Shown here: one piece after another, positions 32,732 through 40,594 of the stretch
Position numbering within the stretch: the first letter of the stretch is position 1
How the letters are laid out: each line of letters opens with the position of its first letter
Source of the DNA: Roseicyclus amphidinii
GTDB taxonomy: Bacteria; Pseudomonadota; Alphaproteobacteria; Rhodobacterales; Rhodobacteraceae
Length of the DNA stretch: 64,000 bases
Assembly (NCBI RefSeq): GCF_030163755.1
Contig: NZ_JASJOE010000011.1
Span: 16,090 to 80,089 of the forward strand
Reading direction: 5' to 3'
Position numbers and translations under genes: made by a program
Notes under the pieces: model-generated
What the model was told of the DNA's origin: nothing
Database searches by the model: none
Seen by the model: the letters and a program-made list of their open reading frames with translations, nothing else

Positions 32732-34567
32732 TTAGACAAAACCCTCGATGTCGTCGGGGTGCGTGGATGTGGGCGGGCGCTCCGGCCGGTGGGCGGGCAG
32801 GCTCAGCAGGCCGGGAACCGACGCAAAGGGAATGCAGGTCGCCCGCGTCGGGATGCCGTTCATCGTGACCGGCACGCTGGCCTGCGCGCCGGGCAGGCGG
32901 CGCGCGGCCTGGCTCCATCCGCCCTCGGCCCATTGCGTGTCCCGGAACAGGTCGACCAGGCCCTGCAGCTGCGCGGTGGCGATCAGGATCTGCGCCTCGC
33001 GGCCACGGCCGCGCACGCGCAGCCCGAACTGCGCCAGGAGCTTGTTGGCCGCGCCCGGGTCGCTCACCTCGCCCAGCACCTCCGGCGCGCCGTCGGTGCG
33101 CCCGGCATACATCAGCCACTCGGCCACCGTGTGCTTCTGGCCGCGCCGCCACACGTCGAGCGGCTGGCTCAACAGATGCACCAGCATGTCCTCGGCGTTC
33201 GAGCCCACGACGACGCTGTCTTCCGTGATGGCATGGCCCAGCTTGCCCGACCATGCGCGCAGGATCTCTTGCGACAGGGGTCCGGGGTTGAGCGCCATGT
33301 CAGCCAACGCCAGCGCCGTGCCGTAGTTGTCCGCGCCGCGCCCGGTCTGCCCGTTCTCGGCCAGCGCCCCACGCCACGCCTCGAGGCGCTCGGGCCACTC
33401 GGCCCAGCGGTCGATCAGCATGGCGCGCAGCTCGGCCCCGATGGCCCGCAGTCGGCGCGGGTCGAGCTTCACCTTGCGCGCGCCCTCGGGGATCCGATCA
33501 AGGTCCAACAGGATCAGGCGCGATCGGTCTTGGCTGGGCATGGGCGGCACCAGGATCGAGCTGAACAGGAAACAGCTGTATGCGTTGGATTGGTGGCCCT
33601 TCTGGTCGCTTGAGCCGCGGAAGATCTGCGCGCCGGATGACGCGCGCCGCGCCAGCTCCACCACGCTTTTGACCTTCTTGGGGTTGTCCTTGTCGGGCTC
33701 GAGCTCGTCGATTGCCACGGGCAGCGACGAATAGCCCACGACGCTGCGGATCCCCGCGTCGGTCGCATCCGCCGCCTGCAGCAGGCCGCCAGGGCCGCCA
33801 TGGACGTGCAACAGCAGGCTCTGCAGGGTCGACTTGCCGGTCGCCGCATCCCCGGTGAACCACCCCACGGGCCGCCATTCCAGCGCGCCGCCCAGCATCT
33901 GCGCCAGGATCAGGCCCAGCATCAGCTGCGGGTCGGTGTCGGGCCTGCGCCAGTGCCAGGTGGCGATCAGCTCCATCAGGTCACGCGCGGCGCGCGGGTT
34001 GCCGGGGCCGTCGGCCGGGCGCGGCACGGTATCGCTGGCCGGGTAGACATGCTGGCCGTAGATGCCGGGCGGGCACCACTCGCCCCCGATCAGCACCTCG
34101 TCGCCCGCATGCATGACCAGGCGGCCGTCATCGTCGACCCAGCAGCCGGGGCCGCGCACCTTGTTGGTGGGCGACCAGACGCCGCGCTCCTCGCAGGCCT
34201 CGATCATGGCGGCGCTGAGGTGCGTGGCGTTGAACGCGCGGGGCTTGGGCACGCCGTCCTTGTCGAACTGCGGGAACTGCGATGCCAGCAGGCCGAGGCG
34301 GCCGCCGAACACATGCAGCATCTTCTGGTTGGTGTGGTTGTCGATGCCGCGCAGCTGGCCCGTGACGTCCAGATACCAGCTGACATCGCCATAGACGCCC
34401 AGGGCGCGCACCGGGCAGCCGCGCCAGATTTCGCCCCAGGGACGGCCGCGGCCGTCATCGGGCGGGGCGCTGTCCTGGTCGCGGTCATCGGGGCGCGCCT
34501 GGTCGTTTGCACCGGCCAGCGGCGGGGCCTCCGGCGCGTTCAACAGCTCTTCGCGCAGGTCGCTCAT
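32732..34567 (-). CDS. Phage replicative helicase/primase-like ATPase (SF3/DUF927-like)
   Basis: A 611-residue ATPase. Walker A is GDAATGKST (residues 239-247), and a Walker B-like VAIDELEPD follows near 290-298. FRGSSDQKGHQSNAYSCFLF and FSSILVPPMPSQDRSRLILL (about 335-375) match the sensor region of phage D5/DUF927-type helicases. The N-terminal 200 residues have no zinc finger I can see. It likely unwinds phage DNA with the primase at 36996. It lies directly beside the heptamer array, a likely origin. It diverges from the plus-strand cassette at 34705. Confidence 0.75.
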   Translation of the reverse strand: MSDLREELLNAPEAPPLAGANDQARPDDRDQDSAPPDDGRGRPWGEIWRGCPVRALGVYGDVSWYLDVTGQLRGIDNHTNQKMLHVFGGRLGLLASQFPQFDKDGVPKPRAFNATHLSAAMIEACEERGVWSPTNKVRGPGCWVDDDGRLVMHAGDEVLIGGEWCPPGIYGQHVYPASDTVPRPADGPGNPRAARDLMELIATWHWRRPDTDPQLMLGLILAQMLGGALEWRPVGWFTGDAATGKSTLQSLLLHVHGGPGGLLQAADATDAGIRSVVGYSSLPVAIDELEPDKDNPKKVKSVVELARRASSGAQIFRGSSDQKGHQSNAYSCFLFSSILVPPMPSQDRSRLILLDLDRIPEGARKVKLDPRRLRAIGAELRAMLIDRWAEWPERLEAWRGALAENGQTGRGADNYGTALALADMALNPGPLSQEILRAWSGKLGHAITEDSVVVGSNAEDMLVHLLSQPLDVWRRGQKHTVAEWLMYAGRTDGAPEVLGEVSDPGAANKLLAQFGLRVRGRGREAQILIATAQLQGLVDLFRDTQWAEGGWSQAARRLPGAQASVPVTMNGIPTRATCIPFASVPGLLSLPAHRPERPPTSTHPDDIEGFV

Positions 34568-34605
34568 GGCCGCACCCCGCGCATGGGGTGGGCACCCCCC
34601 AAAAA

Positions 34606-34659
34606 ATATCGCTTTGCGTTATTTTTCCAGTTGACCGACATATCGCTTTGCGATATGTA
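34606..34659 (+). promoter_or_regulatory. Promoter with two operator-like palindromes (ATATCGC-TTT-GCGATAT type)
   Basis: A sigma70-like promoter TTGACC (34631-34636), 17 bp, TATGTA (34654-34659) faces the gene at 34705. A perfect palindrome ACATATCGC-TTT-GCGATATGT (34638-34658) overlaps the spacer and -10. An imperfect copy ATATCGC-TTT-GCGTTAT lies at 34606-34622, upstream of the -35, centres about 34 bp apart. This is the usual layout of a repressed promoter with two operators. It lies between the divergent helicase and the plus-strand cassette, so it may control both. Confidence 0.7.
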
Positions 34660-34704
34660 TGGGCTATCAGCAACGGCCCAACCGCCCGAAATGGAGACAG
34701 ACAG

Positions 34705-34926
34705 ATGACCATATACACCACCCGCACCGCAGAGCTTGGCCAAATCACCTTTTCCGCGCCCGCCGCAACCGAGACATATGACGGCTACGTTTGGGTCGAA
34801 ACCAACGACGGTCGCCGCCGCCAGATTTGCGAGGGTGGTGGCTTCATGGGTGGCACTGTGACCGCCAAAAGCGGCGATCTGAAAAAAGCTGCCCAGAAAT
34901 GGATGCGCCAGCGCCGCCAGAATTGA
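34705..34926 (+). CDS. Small plus-strand phage protein, unknown function
   Basis: A 73-residue protein, MTIYTTRTAELGQITFSAPA, then TYDGYVWVETNDGRRRQICE and a basic C-terminus KKAAQKWMRQRRQN. It starts 45 bp downstream of a palindrome-covered promoter, with GGAGA at the right distance from ATG 34705, and its stop overlaps the next gene (TGATG). It has the form of a small regulator or host-takeover protein, but I do not recognise it. It runs against the surrounding replication genes, so it is probably expressed in the prophage or at a different time. Confidence 0.6.
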   Translation: MTIYTTRTAELGQITFSAPAATETYDGYVWVETNDGRRRQICEGGGFMGGTVTAKSGDLKKAAQKWMRQRRQN

Positions 34927-35126
34927 TGAACTCCGCCGAGTTTCAGCAGGCCCGGCAAACGCTCGGCCTGCCTGCCGCCGATCTGGCCCGCATGCTCGGC
35001 GTAAGCTCCGAGCGTGCGGTGCAGACGTTTTCGGATTGGGCCAACGGGCGACGCCAGATCGACCAGGGTCGCGCGCGGCTGTTGCGGGCGTATCTAGACG
35101 GATACCGCCCGCCCGATTGGCCCTGA
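34926..35126 (+). CDS. Small helix-turn-helix protein (XRE-like)
   Basis: A 66-residue protein with a HTH: FQQARQTLGLPAADLARMLG, then VSSERAVQTFSDWANGRRQI and ARLLRAYLDGYRP. This resembles a minimal XRE/Cro-type DNA-binding domain. It is the second gene of a two-gene plus-strand cassette behind two palindromes at 34606-34658, so it may bind them and repress its own promoter. ATG 34926 overlaps the preceding stop (TGATG). Confidence 0.65.
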   Translation: MNSAEFQQARQTLGLPAADLARMLGVSSERAVQTFSDWANGRRQIDQGRARLLRAYLDGYRPPDWP

Positions 35127-35168
35127 CGACATGTTTGCGGCCGTTGGGGTTGGGGGCTGTGGGGTGGG

Positions 35169-35504
35169 TTAGAAGGGCTCGAGGATGGCCGGAACGGCCA
35201 CGCCCAATAACAGCAAGACGGCCCCGATCCAGATCAGCGGTTGGCGCGTTGCCTCGGGCTGGCGCGCGCCGAAGATCATCACCAGCATGCCGCCGCCGCA
35301 GCCAAGGGCCGCGACCCAAGCCCATGGATTGGTGAAGTTTTCCGTCACGGATATGACAAGTAGCGCAGGGGCAAGGATGACGCCGATCAAAACCCAATCG
35401 CCCTCGTCCAGCACCCCGACACTGCGGCGCGGGCGCTTTGCCTTGGGCGGTTTTTCCGCCTTGGGCTTGGGCAGGTATTTTCGGGCGGGATCGTCGTCGT
35501 CCAT
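35169..35504 (-). CDS. Small membrane protein, phage accessory
   Basis: A 111-residue protein with a basic cytoplasmic N-terminus (PKPKAEKPPKAKRPRRS) and three hydrophobic segments (WVLIGVILAPALLVISV, WVAALGCGGGMLVMIFGA, LIWIGAVLLLLGVAVPAIL). There is no known family. It is read on the minus strand after the plus-strand HTH gene, so it is convergent with it. Possible roles are superinfection exclusion or lysogenic conversion; neither is shown. The start at 35504 gives an acidic MDDDDPARK. Confidence 0.55.
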   Translation of the reverse strand: MDDDDPARKYLPKPKAEKPPKAKRPRRSVGVLDEGDWVLIGVILAPALLVISVTENFTNPWAWVAALGCGGGMLVMIFGARQPEATRQPLIWIGAVLLLLGVAVPAILEPF

Positions 35505-35519
35505 GACCAGCACTCGCGT

Positions 35520-35612
35520 TTACCAGGCGGCCAGACTGACATTCCGCGCCGGTTTCGGCAAGCCGCGGCGGCACAGGTCCGCGCGGTGACGCAGCAGGCC
35601 GCGCGCCTGCAC
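35520..35612 (-). CDS. Possible 30-residue peptide (GTG start)
   Basis: In the frame directly following the stop of the gene at 35652-35963 there is an open stretch ending QARGLLRHRADLCRRGLPKP and then NVSLAAW. Its Cys/Arg pattern is not typical of chance frames. A GTG at 35612 could start it, with AGGGG about 11 nt upstream, which is weak. It might be a real microprotein or a remnant of a longer gene. Confidence 0.25.
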   Translation of the reverse strand: MQARGLLRHRADLCRRGLPKPARNVSLAAW

Positions 35613-35651
35613 TGACAGGGTGATCCCCTGCGGCGATGTCGCGGGGGATCG

Positions 35652-35963
35652 TCATGCGGCCTCGGTCTCCGGCGCGGCGGCGGGGGCGGTCACCGGCTGC
35701 GGGGCCTCGGCCATGCGGATCAGCTCGACCAGGGCGGCGGGGCGCAGGTAGCGGTAGCGGATGACTTGGGCGCATTCGGGGTCACCCGACCAGGTACCTT
35801 GTTCCTGCGGGTGAACAGGGAACTGATGATAGTGCGACGGACCATCCCAGGGGCGCAGCATATTGATGGTGTCCTCGTCGAACTCCCGCTCGCACATCGT
35901 GCCCAGCGGCAGGGGGCATCCGCTGCCGTCATGCTGGATCCAGTCGGACCACTCACCACTCAT
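35652..35963 (-). CDS. Phage protein of unknown function (early block)
   Basis: A 103-residue protein, MSGEWSDWIQHDGSGCPLPL, with aromatic and Cys residues near the N-terminus and an Ala/Pro-rich C-terminus. The WxxW..DGSGCPL pattern occurs in many small phage proteins of unknown role. Its start overlaps the end of the upstream gene, as elsewhere in this block. It lies among replication and regulation genes. Confidence 0.55.
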   Translation of the reverse strand: MSGEWSDWIQHDGSGCPLPLGTMCEREFDEDTINMLRPWDGPSHYHQFPVHPQEQGTWSGDPECAQVIRYRYLRPAALVELIRMAEAPQPVTAPAAAPETEAA

Positions 35964-36357
35964 GGACCCGCCCTCCCTCGATGACGCTCAGCGGCGCGTA
36001 GGGGACGCCCATCTGCCACTGGAACACCATGCGCAGCCGCCGGATCAGCGCGCCGCCGCTGTCCTCGTCGGGAAACGCCCGGTGCGGGGTGGTCATGAAT
36101 TCCCAAGCGAGCCCGTCGGTCAGCAGGAAGCCGTGGCTGAGGAAGATCAGCCGCACGCGGCGATGCGCGGCCATGGCGCGGAGCTGCCACCAGCGCGGGC
36201 GTTCCAGGTGCCGGATCCAGTGCAGCCGGTCCTCGAACGCGCCGCTCAGGTCGCGGTAGAGCGCCAGGAACATCAGCTGGATCGCCTCGTCGCTGGGCGT
36301 GGGCACATGGACGACATCGCGGGCGGGGATATGGGCGACATGGGGGTCAGGATGCAT
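35953..36357 (-). CDS. Phage protein of unknown function (early block)
   Basis: A 134-residue protein (from Met at 36357; another in-frame Met at 36381). It contains DVVHVPTPSDEAIQLMFLAL, RHLERPRWWQLRAMAAHRRV and RLIFLSHGFLLTDGLAWEF. Helical and basic in the middle, no catalytic motif visible. It overlaps the genes on both sides by 11 bp. Unknown role; its place between primase genes and the helicase suggests DNA metabolism. Confidence 0.55.
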   Translation of the reverse strand: MHPDPHVAHIPARDVVHVPTPSDEAIQLMFLALYRDLSGAFEDRLHWIRHLERPRWWQLRAMAAHRRVRLIFLSHGFLLTDGLAWEFMTTPHRAFPDEDSGGALIRRLRMVFQWQMGVPYAPLSVIEGGRVHEW

Positions 36358-36703
36358 GGGCGAAACCTTCCTGGTGGACAAGGGCGGCCCGCGCGGCGGC
36401 GCGGGCGGGATTGCGGGCGTCGAGCGGCACGAGGGTCAGGGCGCAGCGGCCGCGGCCGCGCTTCGCGCGCTGGATGTGCCAGCCGAACGGGTGCAGCTTG
36501 GCATCGCTGTGGTAGATCGTTTGCCGCAGGCATGCCTCGGCCCATGTGGGCTCGTTGCCGCGATAGACCGCCATGAGCAGATCGGGGTAGGTCAGCGGCC
36601 GCTCGGCCAGCGCGCGCACGATCATGGCCAGCGTGGGCGAGCGCAGCGCGCGGGTGACGTGCTGGATCGGGGCAGGCCAGCTCTGGCCGGTGGTGTCGGT
36701 CAT
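36347..36703 (-). CDS. Winged-helix-like phage protein, unknown function
   Basis: A 118-residue protein whose helical N-terminus (HVTRALRSPTLAMIVRALAE, RPLTYPDLLMAVYRGNEPTW, RQTIYHSDAKLHPFGWHIQR) has the length and pattern of a winged helix, with the GWHIQR part as a wing. It may bind DNA in early regulation. The gene overlaps its upstream neighbour by 4 bp. No family name can be given. Confidence 0.55.
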   Translation of the reverse strand: MTDTTGQSWPAPIQHVTRALRSPTLAMIVRALAERPLTYPDLLMAVYRGNEPTWAEACLRQTIYHSDAKLHPFGWHIQRAKRGRGRCALTLVPLDARNPARAAARAALVHQEGFAHAS

Positions 36704-36999
36704 TGGCCAAATCCTTCGTGCGCGGCGGCGTGATTGCAGGCATGGGCCAACAGCCCCAAGAACGCGCGGCGATCCTGCGACTTGGCCGTGCCGATGCTTT
36801 TTAAGGCATTGGCTTTCATCAGGCGGGGCAGGTGCTCCGTGACGATCCGGCGCGCGACGGCAGCGAACTGATTGTCGGGGCTCAGCACGCTTTCATCGAC
36901 GATGCGACCGCGCCCGTCGATCAGGAACGCGCTGTTTAAGCCGAAAGCCAGCACATGCTCGCCTGTTTTAATCCATCCCGTTTCAACGCGAAAATTCAT
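36700..36999 (-). CDS. Phage protein of unknown function (early block)
   Basis: A 99-residue protein, MNFRVETGWIKTGEHVLAFG, then NSAFLIDGRGRIVDESVLSP and FLGLLAHACNHAAAHEGF. It starts on the primase stop (ATGA) and stops on the next start, so it is translationally coupled to the primase. No recognised domain. Confidence 0.55.
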   Translation of the reverse strand: MNFRVETGWIKTGEHVLAFGLNSAFLIDGRGRIVDESVLSPDNQFAAVARRIVTEHLPRLMKANALKSIGTAKSQDRRAFLGLLAHACNHAAAHEGFGQ

Positions 37000-38126
37000 G
37001 CCGCATCTCCCTTCAGCTGGGCGCGGAGTGCATCGTTCAGATCCTTGCCCCCGCGGGTGTTGCGCCAGACGGACACGCGCCGCCCGGCTGTCTGGTGCAG
37101 GACCACGGCGCGGTCCAACTGCGCGCGCGCCTGCTCGTTCTCGTCCTGGTCGGCGATCAGCGTGACGTGATCGACGGTGGGGGGCAGGGTGACGCCGCCC
37201 ATGTTCGACAGGCTGATGGCCGCCAGGATCCGCGCCTCGGGCAGGAGCATGGCCGCGCTCAGCGCGTCCTCGATCCCCTCGGCGATGAACACGCGCAGCG
37301 GGCCGGGGGCCTGCCACAGGCTCGCGGGCTTGCCGCCGCGCGGACCCTGGCCGCGCCAGATGTGGATCGCGTGGCCCGCGTAATCGCCCAGCACCTTCTT
37401 GCTGGCGGGCAGGTCGGCCTTGGACCAGCTGCCGCCCTTGAGCTGCAGGTAGGTCCGGTGCAGCGCCACGCCGCGGCCCTGCCGGTTGCTGACCAGCGCC
37501 ACCATGGCGGGCAGGCGGGCCTCGATGATCTCGCCGGTTTTCGGGTCGGTGTGCCGGAAATAGCATTCGGGCATGTAGCGCAGCGCGCGCGGCTGGCGGC
37601 CGAGCTGGCCCAGGTCGATGCCGCGGGCATCGGCCAGGTATCGCTCGACCGGCGTGCCGCGCAGCCCTTCGCGCGCGCCCAGCCACAGGGCAAACGCTTG
37701 GTCGGCGGCGCGCCGCCGCGTCTCGGCATGCTGGCGCTCGGCCTCGAGGCGGCGGGCCTTGGCCTCGGCCGCGGATTTCTCGCGCTGGCGCACCAGGGCG
37801 GGATCAGCGACGTTCAGCCCGAGGAACGCGCGCGCCTCGCGCAGCGCGTCGACCAGGCTGCAGCCGAGGTTGAGCCGGATCAGGTCGAGCAGGTCGCCAT
37901 ACTGGCCGGTGGCGTAGTCGTTCCAGGTGCCCGCTTTGGGCCCGGTCAGCCGCACGACGAAACTGCCGACGCTGCGGTCGGCCCGACCGGGGTTAAGCGT
38001 GAAATACAGGCCCCTGTCGGTGTAGCTGGCGGCGCAGGGCGGCGCGTAGTGATGCGCCACCTGGTCGACCTTGGCGACCAGCATGTCCTTGATGTCCTCG
38101 ATCGAATGGCTGTGGCGACTACTCAC
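36996..38126 (-). CDS. Phage primase with Toprim domain
   Basis: A 376-residue primase-like protein. The N-terminal half has GSFVVRLTGPKAGTWNDYAT and GDLLDLIRLNLGCSLVDALR, the pattern of phage DUF7146-type primases. Next comes a helical linker rich in Arg/Ala/Glu. The C-terminal Toprim domain has the catalytic glutamate in VFIAEGIEDALSAAML and the metal site in HVTLIADQDENEQ. No zinc-binding Cys cluster is seen. The GTG at 38126 is chosen: it overlaps the stop of the preceding gene by a few bases and has GGGGG upstream; an ATG at 38084 is the alternative. It works with the helicase downstream. Confidence 0.78.
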   Translation of the reverse strand: MSSRHSHSIEDIKDMLVAKVDQVAHHYAPPCAASYTDRGLYFTLNPGRADRSVGSFVVRLTGPKAGTWNDYATGQYGDLLDLIRLNLGCSLVDALREARAFLGLNVADPALVRQREKSAAEAKARRLEAERQHAETRRRAADQAFALWLGAREGLRGTPVERYLADARGIDLGQLGRQPRALRYMPECYFRHTDPKTGEIIEARLPAMVALVSNRQGRGVALHRTYLQLKGGSWSKADLPASKKVLGDYAGHAIHIWRGQGPRGGKPASLWQAPGPLRVFIAEGIEDALSAAMLLPEARILAAISLSNMGGVTLPPTVDHVTLIADQDENEQARAQLDRAVVLHQTAGRRVSVWRNTRGGKDLNDALRAQLKGDAA

Positions 38127-38403
38127 TGCGCTCGGCCCCCGCGCGCTCGGACAGGACCGCTTGCGTGGCCGCCAGATCTGAATGGGTGCAGGGCTTTGGC
38201 AGCAGCCGATAGGCTCGGGCAAACAAGGTGCTGTGGACATAGCCGGTTTCTTGCTTGACGGCTTCGAGCCCCCCCCCAGCTGGATTGACGGCAAAGCCGA
38301 GAAGCGTCAGGTCATGTTGCCACGTCAGTTTTTTCGGCCGGGCGGGCAGGGCGTCGATGCGCGCGGCATGTTTCAGCCGCTCGATGCGTTCCAGCGCCGT
38401 CAT
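38119..38403 (-). CDS. Phage protein of unknown function preceding the primase
   Basis: A 94-residue protein starting MTALERIERLKHAARIDALP and ending HSDLAATQAVLSERAGAERS. A middle segment WQHDLTLLGFAVNPAGGGLE may be structured. It starts on the stop of the DUF3310 gene (ATGA) and overlaps the primase GTG start, so it is co-translated. Unknown role; its small size and position suggest a primase partner. Confidence 0.5.
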   Translation of the reverse strand: MTALERIERLKHAARIDALPARPKKLTWQHDLTLLGFAVNPAGGGLEAVKQETGYVHSTLFARAYRLLPKPCTHSDLAATQAVLSERAGAERSE

Positions 38404-39530
38404 CTCTTGATCCACATCATCTCAGCGTCCAGCGCCCGCTCCCTCAGCTCGGCCATCAGCGCGGACTGGCCGTCGATCGACAGGCCCTTGCCGGTGCGGA
38501 TTTGCTCGGTCAGCAGCTGCCAGCGCGCGCGGCAATCCTCGGACGGGATCTCGATTTCCATCGCGGCCCCGGCGATGCCGTCGCCCCGGACGATGCACTC
38601 GGCCAACGCCAGGTCCTTGGCGGGTGTCCAGGTGGCATCGTTGTTCACCATGGTCAGCCATTGCGCCACCTCGCGCCGGATCCCCGTCTTTGCCCCACCG
38701 ACCTGCGCGGACGGGGCGGAAAAGGAGCCGGACGGCACGGCAGCGCCGCCCGGCTCAGGTGGCCGCGACCCGGAAACGGGGGGCGGGTGCGGCACGGCAA
38801 CAGGTGCGGCGGGGCGCTCGGCCACCGCCTGACGGGGGCCGGGCGTGTGGGGCTGGACGCCCGGCTGGGGCGCGGGCTTGCCCTTCGGATACGCCTTGCG
38901 GGCGCGCCGGATGGCGACATGCACACCGCGCGGATCACGGTTAAGCGCGGCGGCGATTTCAGGCGCGCCCTTGCCCGCGCGCAGCAGGGCCGCAGCCTGC
39001 TCGATCTCGGCCTCGCTGTAGGGACCGGTGACATAAGCGCCCCCCGACGGGCCACCTGTGGTGTCTGCTTGCACGTCGGGGGACTGGACCGCGCCGGGCA
39101 GGGAGGACACCTGCGGCGCTGTCGTCTCGGAAACCGCGCCCCCCGGCGCGCCGCACGAGGGATCGACGGCCGCGTCGGGGGGCTGGACCGCGGCTTCGGC
39201 CAGGGACGTGCCGTCGGCCGCGGGATTGGAGTTTGGCGGTGCATCGGTTGGCACCGGACGGGGCACCGACGACAGGATGGAGCGCGCTGCCCGGATCACG
39301 TCGATGCGCTTGGCGGTGTCGACCTCGGGCTCGAGGCGGGCGATTTCGCGGGCGAGATAGAACTGCGCTTTGCGCAGGTCTTCGACAGGATCATCGGTTT
39401 TGAGCCCCGCGCGCCAGATATACTTGATCGCGTTGCCCAGGCAGAAACTGTAGTGCTCGGTAATTTCGATGCACTCCACGCCGGACGGGTGCGCGGTGTA
39501 GTGCGGTGGGTGGTTGATCATGTCGATCAT
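38400..39530 (-). CDS. DUF3310 protein fused to a long Pro/Ala linker and HTH-like C-terminus
   Basis: A 376-residue protein. Residues 1-70 match DUF3310 (PF11753), a phage domain of unknown activity: INHPPHYTAHPSGVECIEIT, FCLGNAIKYIWRAGLK, DPVEDLRKAQFYLARE. Then follows a long Pro/Ala/Ser region (about 80-270) broken by a possible HTH (SEAEIEQAAALLRAGKGAPE, RDPRGVHVAIRRARKAYPKG). A helical C-terminus (TPAKDLALAECIVRGDG, CRARWQLLTEQIRTGKGL) follows, with the look of another DNA-binding fold. DUF3310 usually stands alone (60-120 residues), so the fusion is unusual. The start is ATG 39530, overlapping the upstream stop. Confidence 0.72.
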   Translation of the reverse strand: MIDMINHPPHYTAHPSGVECIEITEHYSFCLGNAIKYIWRAGLKTDDPVEDLRKAQFYLAREIARLEPEVDTAKRIDVIRAARSILSSVPRPVPTDAPPNSNPAADGTSLAEAAVQPPDAAVDPSCGAPGGAVSETTAPQVSSLPGAVQSPDVQADTTGGPSGGAYVTGPYSEAEIEQAAALLRAGKGAPEIAAALNRDPRGVHVAIRRARKAYPKGKPAPQPGVQPHTPGPRQAVAERPAAPVAVPHPPPVSGSRPPEPGGAAVPSGSFSAPSAQVGGAKTGIRREVAQWLTMVNNDATWTPAKDLALAECIVRGDGIAGAAMEIEIPSEDCRARWQLLTEQIRTGKGLSIDGQSALMAELRERALDAEMMWIKR

Positions 39531-39868
39531 GCTGCGGCCCCCGTCTTGGGCGCGCTGGCGATCGCGGCCTGGATCAGCCCCATGCGCCACAGCGTGAAGG
39601 GCGTCAGGACGCGCGCCGCCGCCATGCGGGCGGAAAACAGGGCATCGCGGCGCAGCGTCCCCGGCTTGGCGTCGGCCTCGATGAACGCCTGCGCAACGTC
39701 GATCAGCGGGGCCATGCGCGGGTTGTCCCAGTTGCAGCCTTTCAGCTGCACCGACATTTCCGCGATCACCATGCGCTGCTCGCCGTCCGGGACGATCAGC
39801 CCGGCCGAGAGGTAGATCAGCGCGTTGACGACGAACTGGTCGGGCAGGGTCAGCTTGTGCTCAGCCAT
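39527..39868 (-). CDS. Phage early protein, unknown function
   Basis: A 113-residue protein, MAEHKLTLPDQFVVNALIYL, with SVQLKGCNWDNPRMAPLIDV and RMAAARVLTPFTLWRMGLIQ. No domain recognised. It is the second gene of the early minus-strand block after the Cro-like gene and a coupled partner, with 4-bp overlap to the DUF3310 gene. Confidence 0.5.
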   Translation of the reverse strand: MAEHKLTLPDQFVVNALIYLSAGLIVPDGEQRMVIAEMSVQLKGCNWDNPRMAPLIDVAQAFIEADAKPGTLRRDALFSARMAAARVLTPFTLWRMGLIQAAIASAPKTGAAA

Positions 39869-40151
39869 AAATGTCCCTCCGGTGGATGTCGACGGGGTCG
39901 GGCCGCGCCCAGGTGCGCAGCGCGACGCGCAGCTCTTCGCCGATCAGCTCGAGCGCGTCGCGGTCGTGGAACGCCGCGGTCAGCCGGTCGCAGAACCCGA
40001 TCAGATGGGCGCGCCCCTCGGGGTCGTCGCGCCCGTCGAGTTCCTGGCCCAGGCGGTGACGCGCATCGACGATGTCGCCGCGCGACAGGCGTCCGACGGA
40101 CGCCGCGTAGCCCAACTTGGTCATCATCAGGGATACCCCCACACGATCCAT
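39861..40151 (-). CDS. Phage early protein, unknown function
   Basis: A 96-residue helical protein, MDRVGVSLMMTKLGYAASVG, with IVDARHRLGQELDGRDDPEG and FCDRLTAAFHDRDALELIGE. No family recognised. The start at 40151 is chosen because the reading frame upstream of it is low-quality sequence opposite the regulators. It overlaps the next gene by 8 bp. Confidence 0.5.
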   Translation of the reverse strand: MDRVGVSLMMTKLGYAASVGRLSRGDIVDARHRLGQELDGRDDPEGRAHLIGFCDRLTAAFHDRDALELIGEELRVALRTWARPDPVDIHRRDIYG

Positions 40152-40285
40152 TGCCTGCGCCTCCGATGGGCGGGGGACCGGCCCCAGCGCCGATCCCCCG
40201 CGTGCCCGCCGGGTCCGTGAGTGACGGCGTCGGCCAGTCCTCCGGCGGGGCCATGCCCCCGGCGCACCATCGCGCCGGGCGCGGT

Positions 40286-40594
40286 TCAGGCGGCCTCTTG
40301 CGGGCCGTCCTGCATCAGGGGGGCAGCCGCGCGCGCGGCCAGGATAGCCTCGATCTCGGCCTCCGGTGCCCCTTCGATCAGATGCCGGGCCGTCAGGCCC
40401 AGCTTGTGCTGTTCGGAATGCCGCAACAGAACGCGCTGGTAGCGCGCCGACGGCACGTCGCCCGCATCGCGGTAGGCCGCGGCACGGTTCCAGTGGTAGG
40501 GTGCCTTGGCGTGGACACTGCATATGTCCGCCAGCACCTCCTCACGCCCGATCAAGCGTTTGCACACATCCAGTGGTGTCAGGTTCACAGTCAT
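40286..40594 (-). CDS. Cro-like regulator
   Basis: A 102-residue protein starting MTVNLTPLDVCKRLIGREEV. The middle (ICSVHAKAPYHWNRAAAYRD followed by AGDVPSARYQRVLLRHSEQH) has the form of a Cro/YdaS-type HTH. The GDVPSxRYQRxLL pattern and a downstream LTARHLIEGA are typical of such regulators in alphaproteobacterial prophages. It diverges from the CI-like repressor with 94 bp between the starts, the usual genetic switch. It would shut off repressor synthesis to favour the lytic programme. Confidence 0.65.
   Translation of the reverse strand: MTVNLTPLDVCKRLIGREEVLADICSVHAKAPYHWNRAAAYRDAGDVPSARYQRVLLRHSEQHKLGLTARHLIEGAPEAEIEAILAARAAAPLMQDGPQEAA

Noticed and set aside
34564..35775. Minus-strand frame of 403 codons across the plus-strand cassette and membrane protein gene
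   Set aside because: It runs over the promoter and operators at 34606-34659 and the HTH gene, and its composition is random Arg/Pro-rich.
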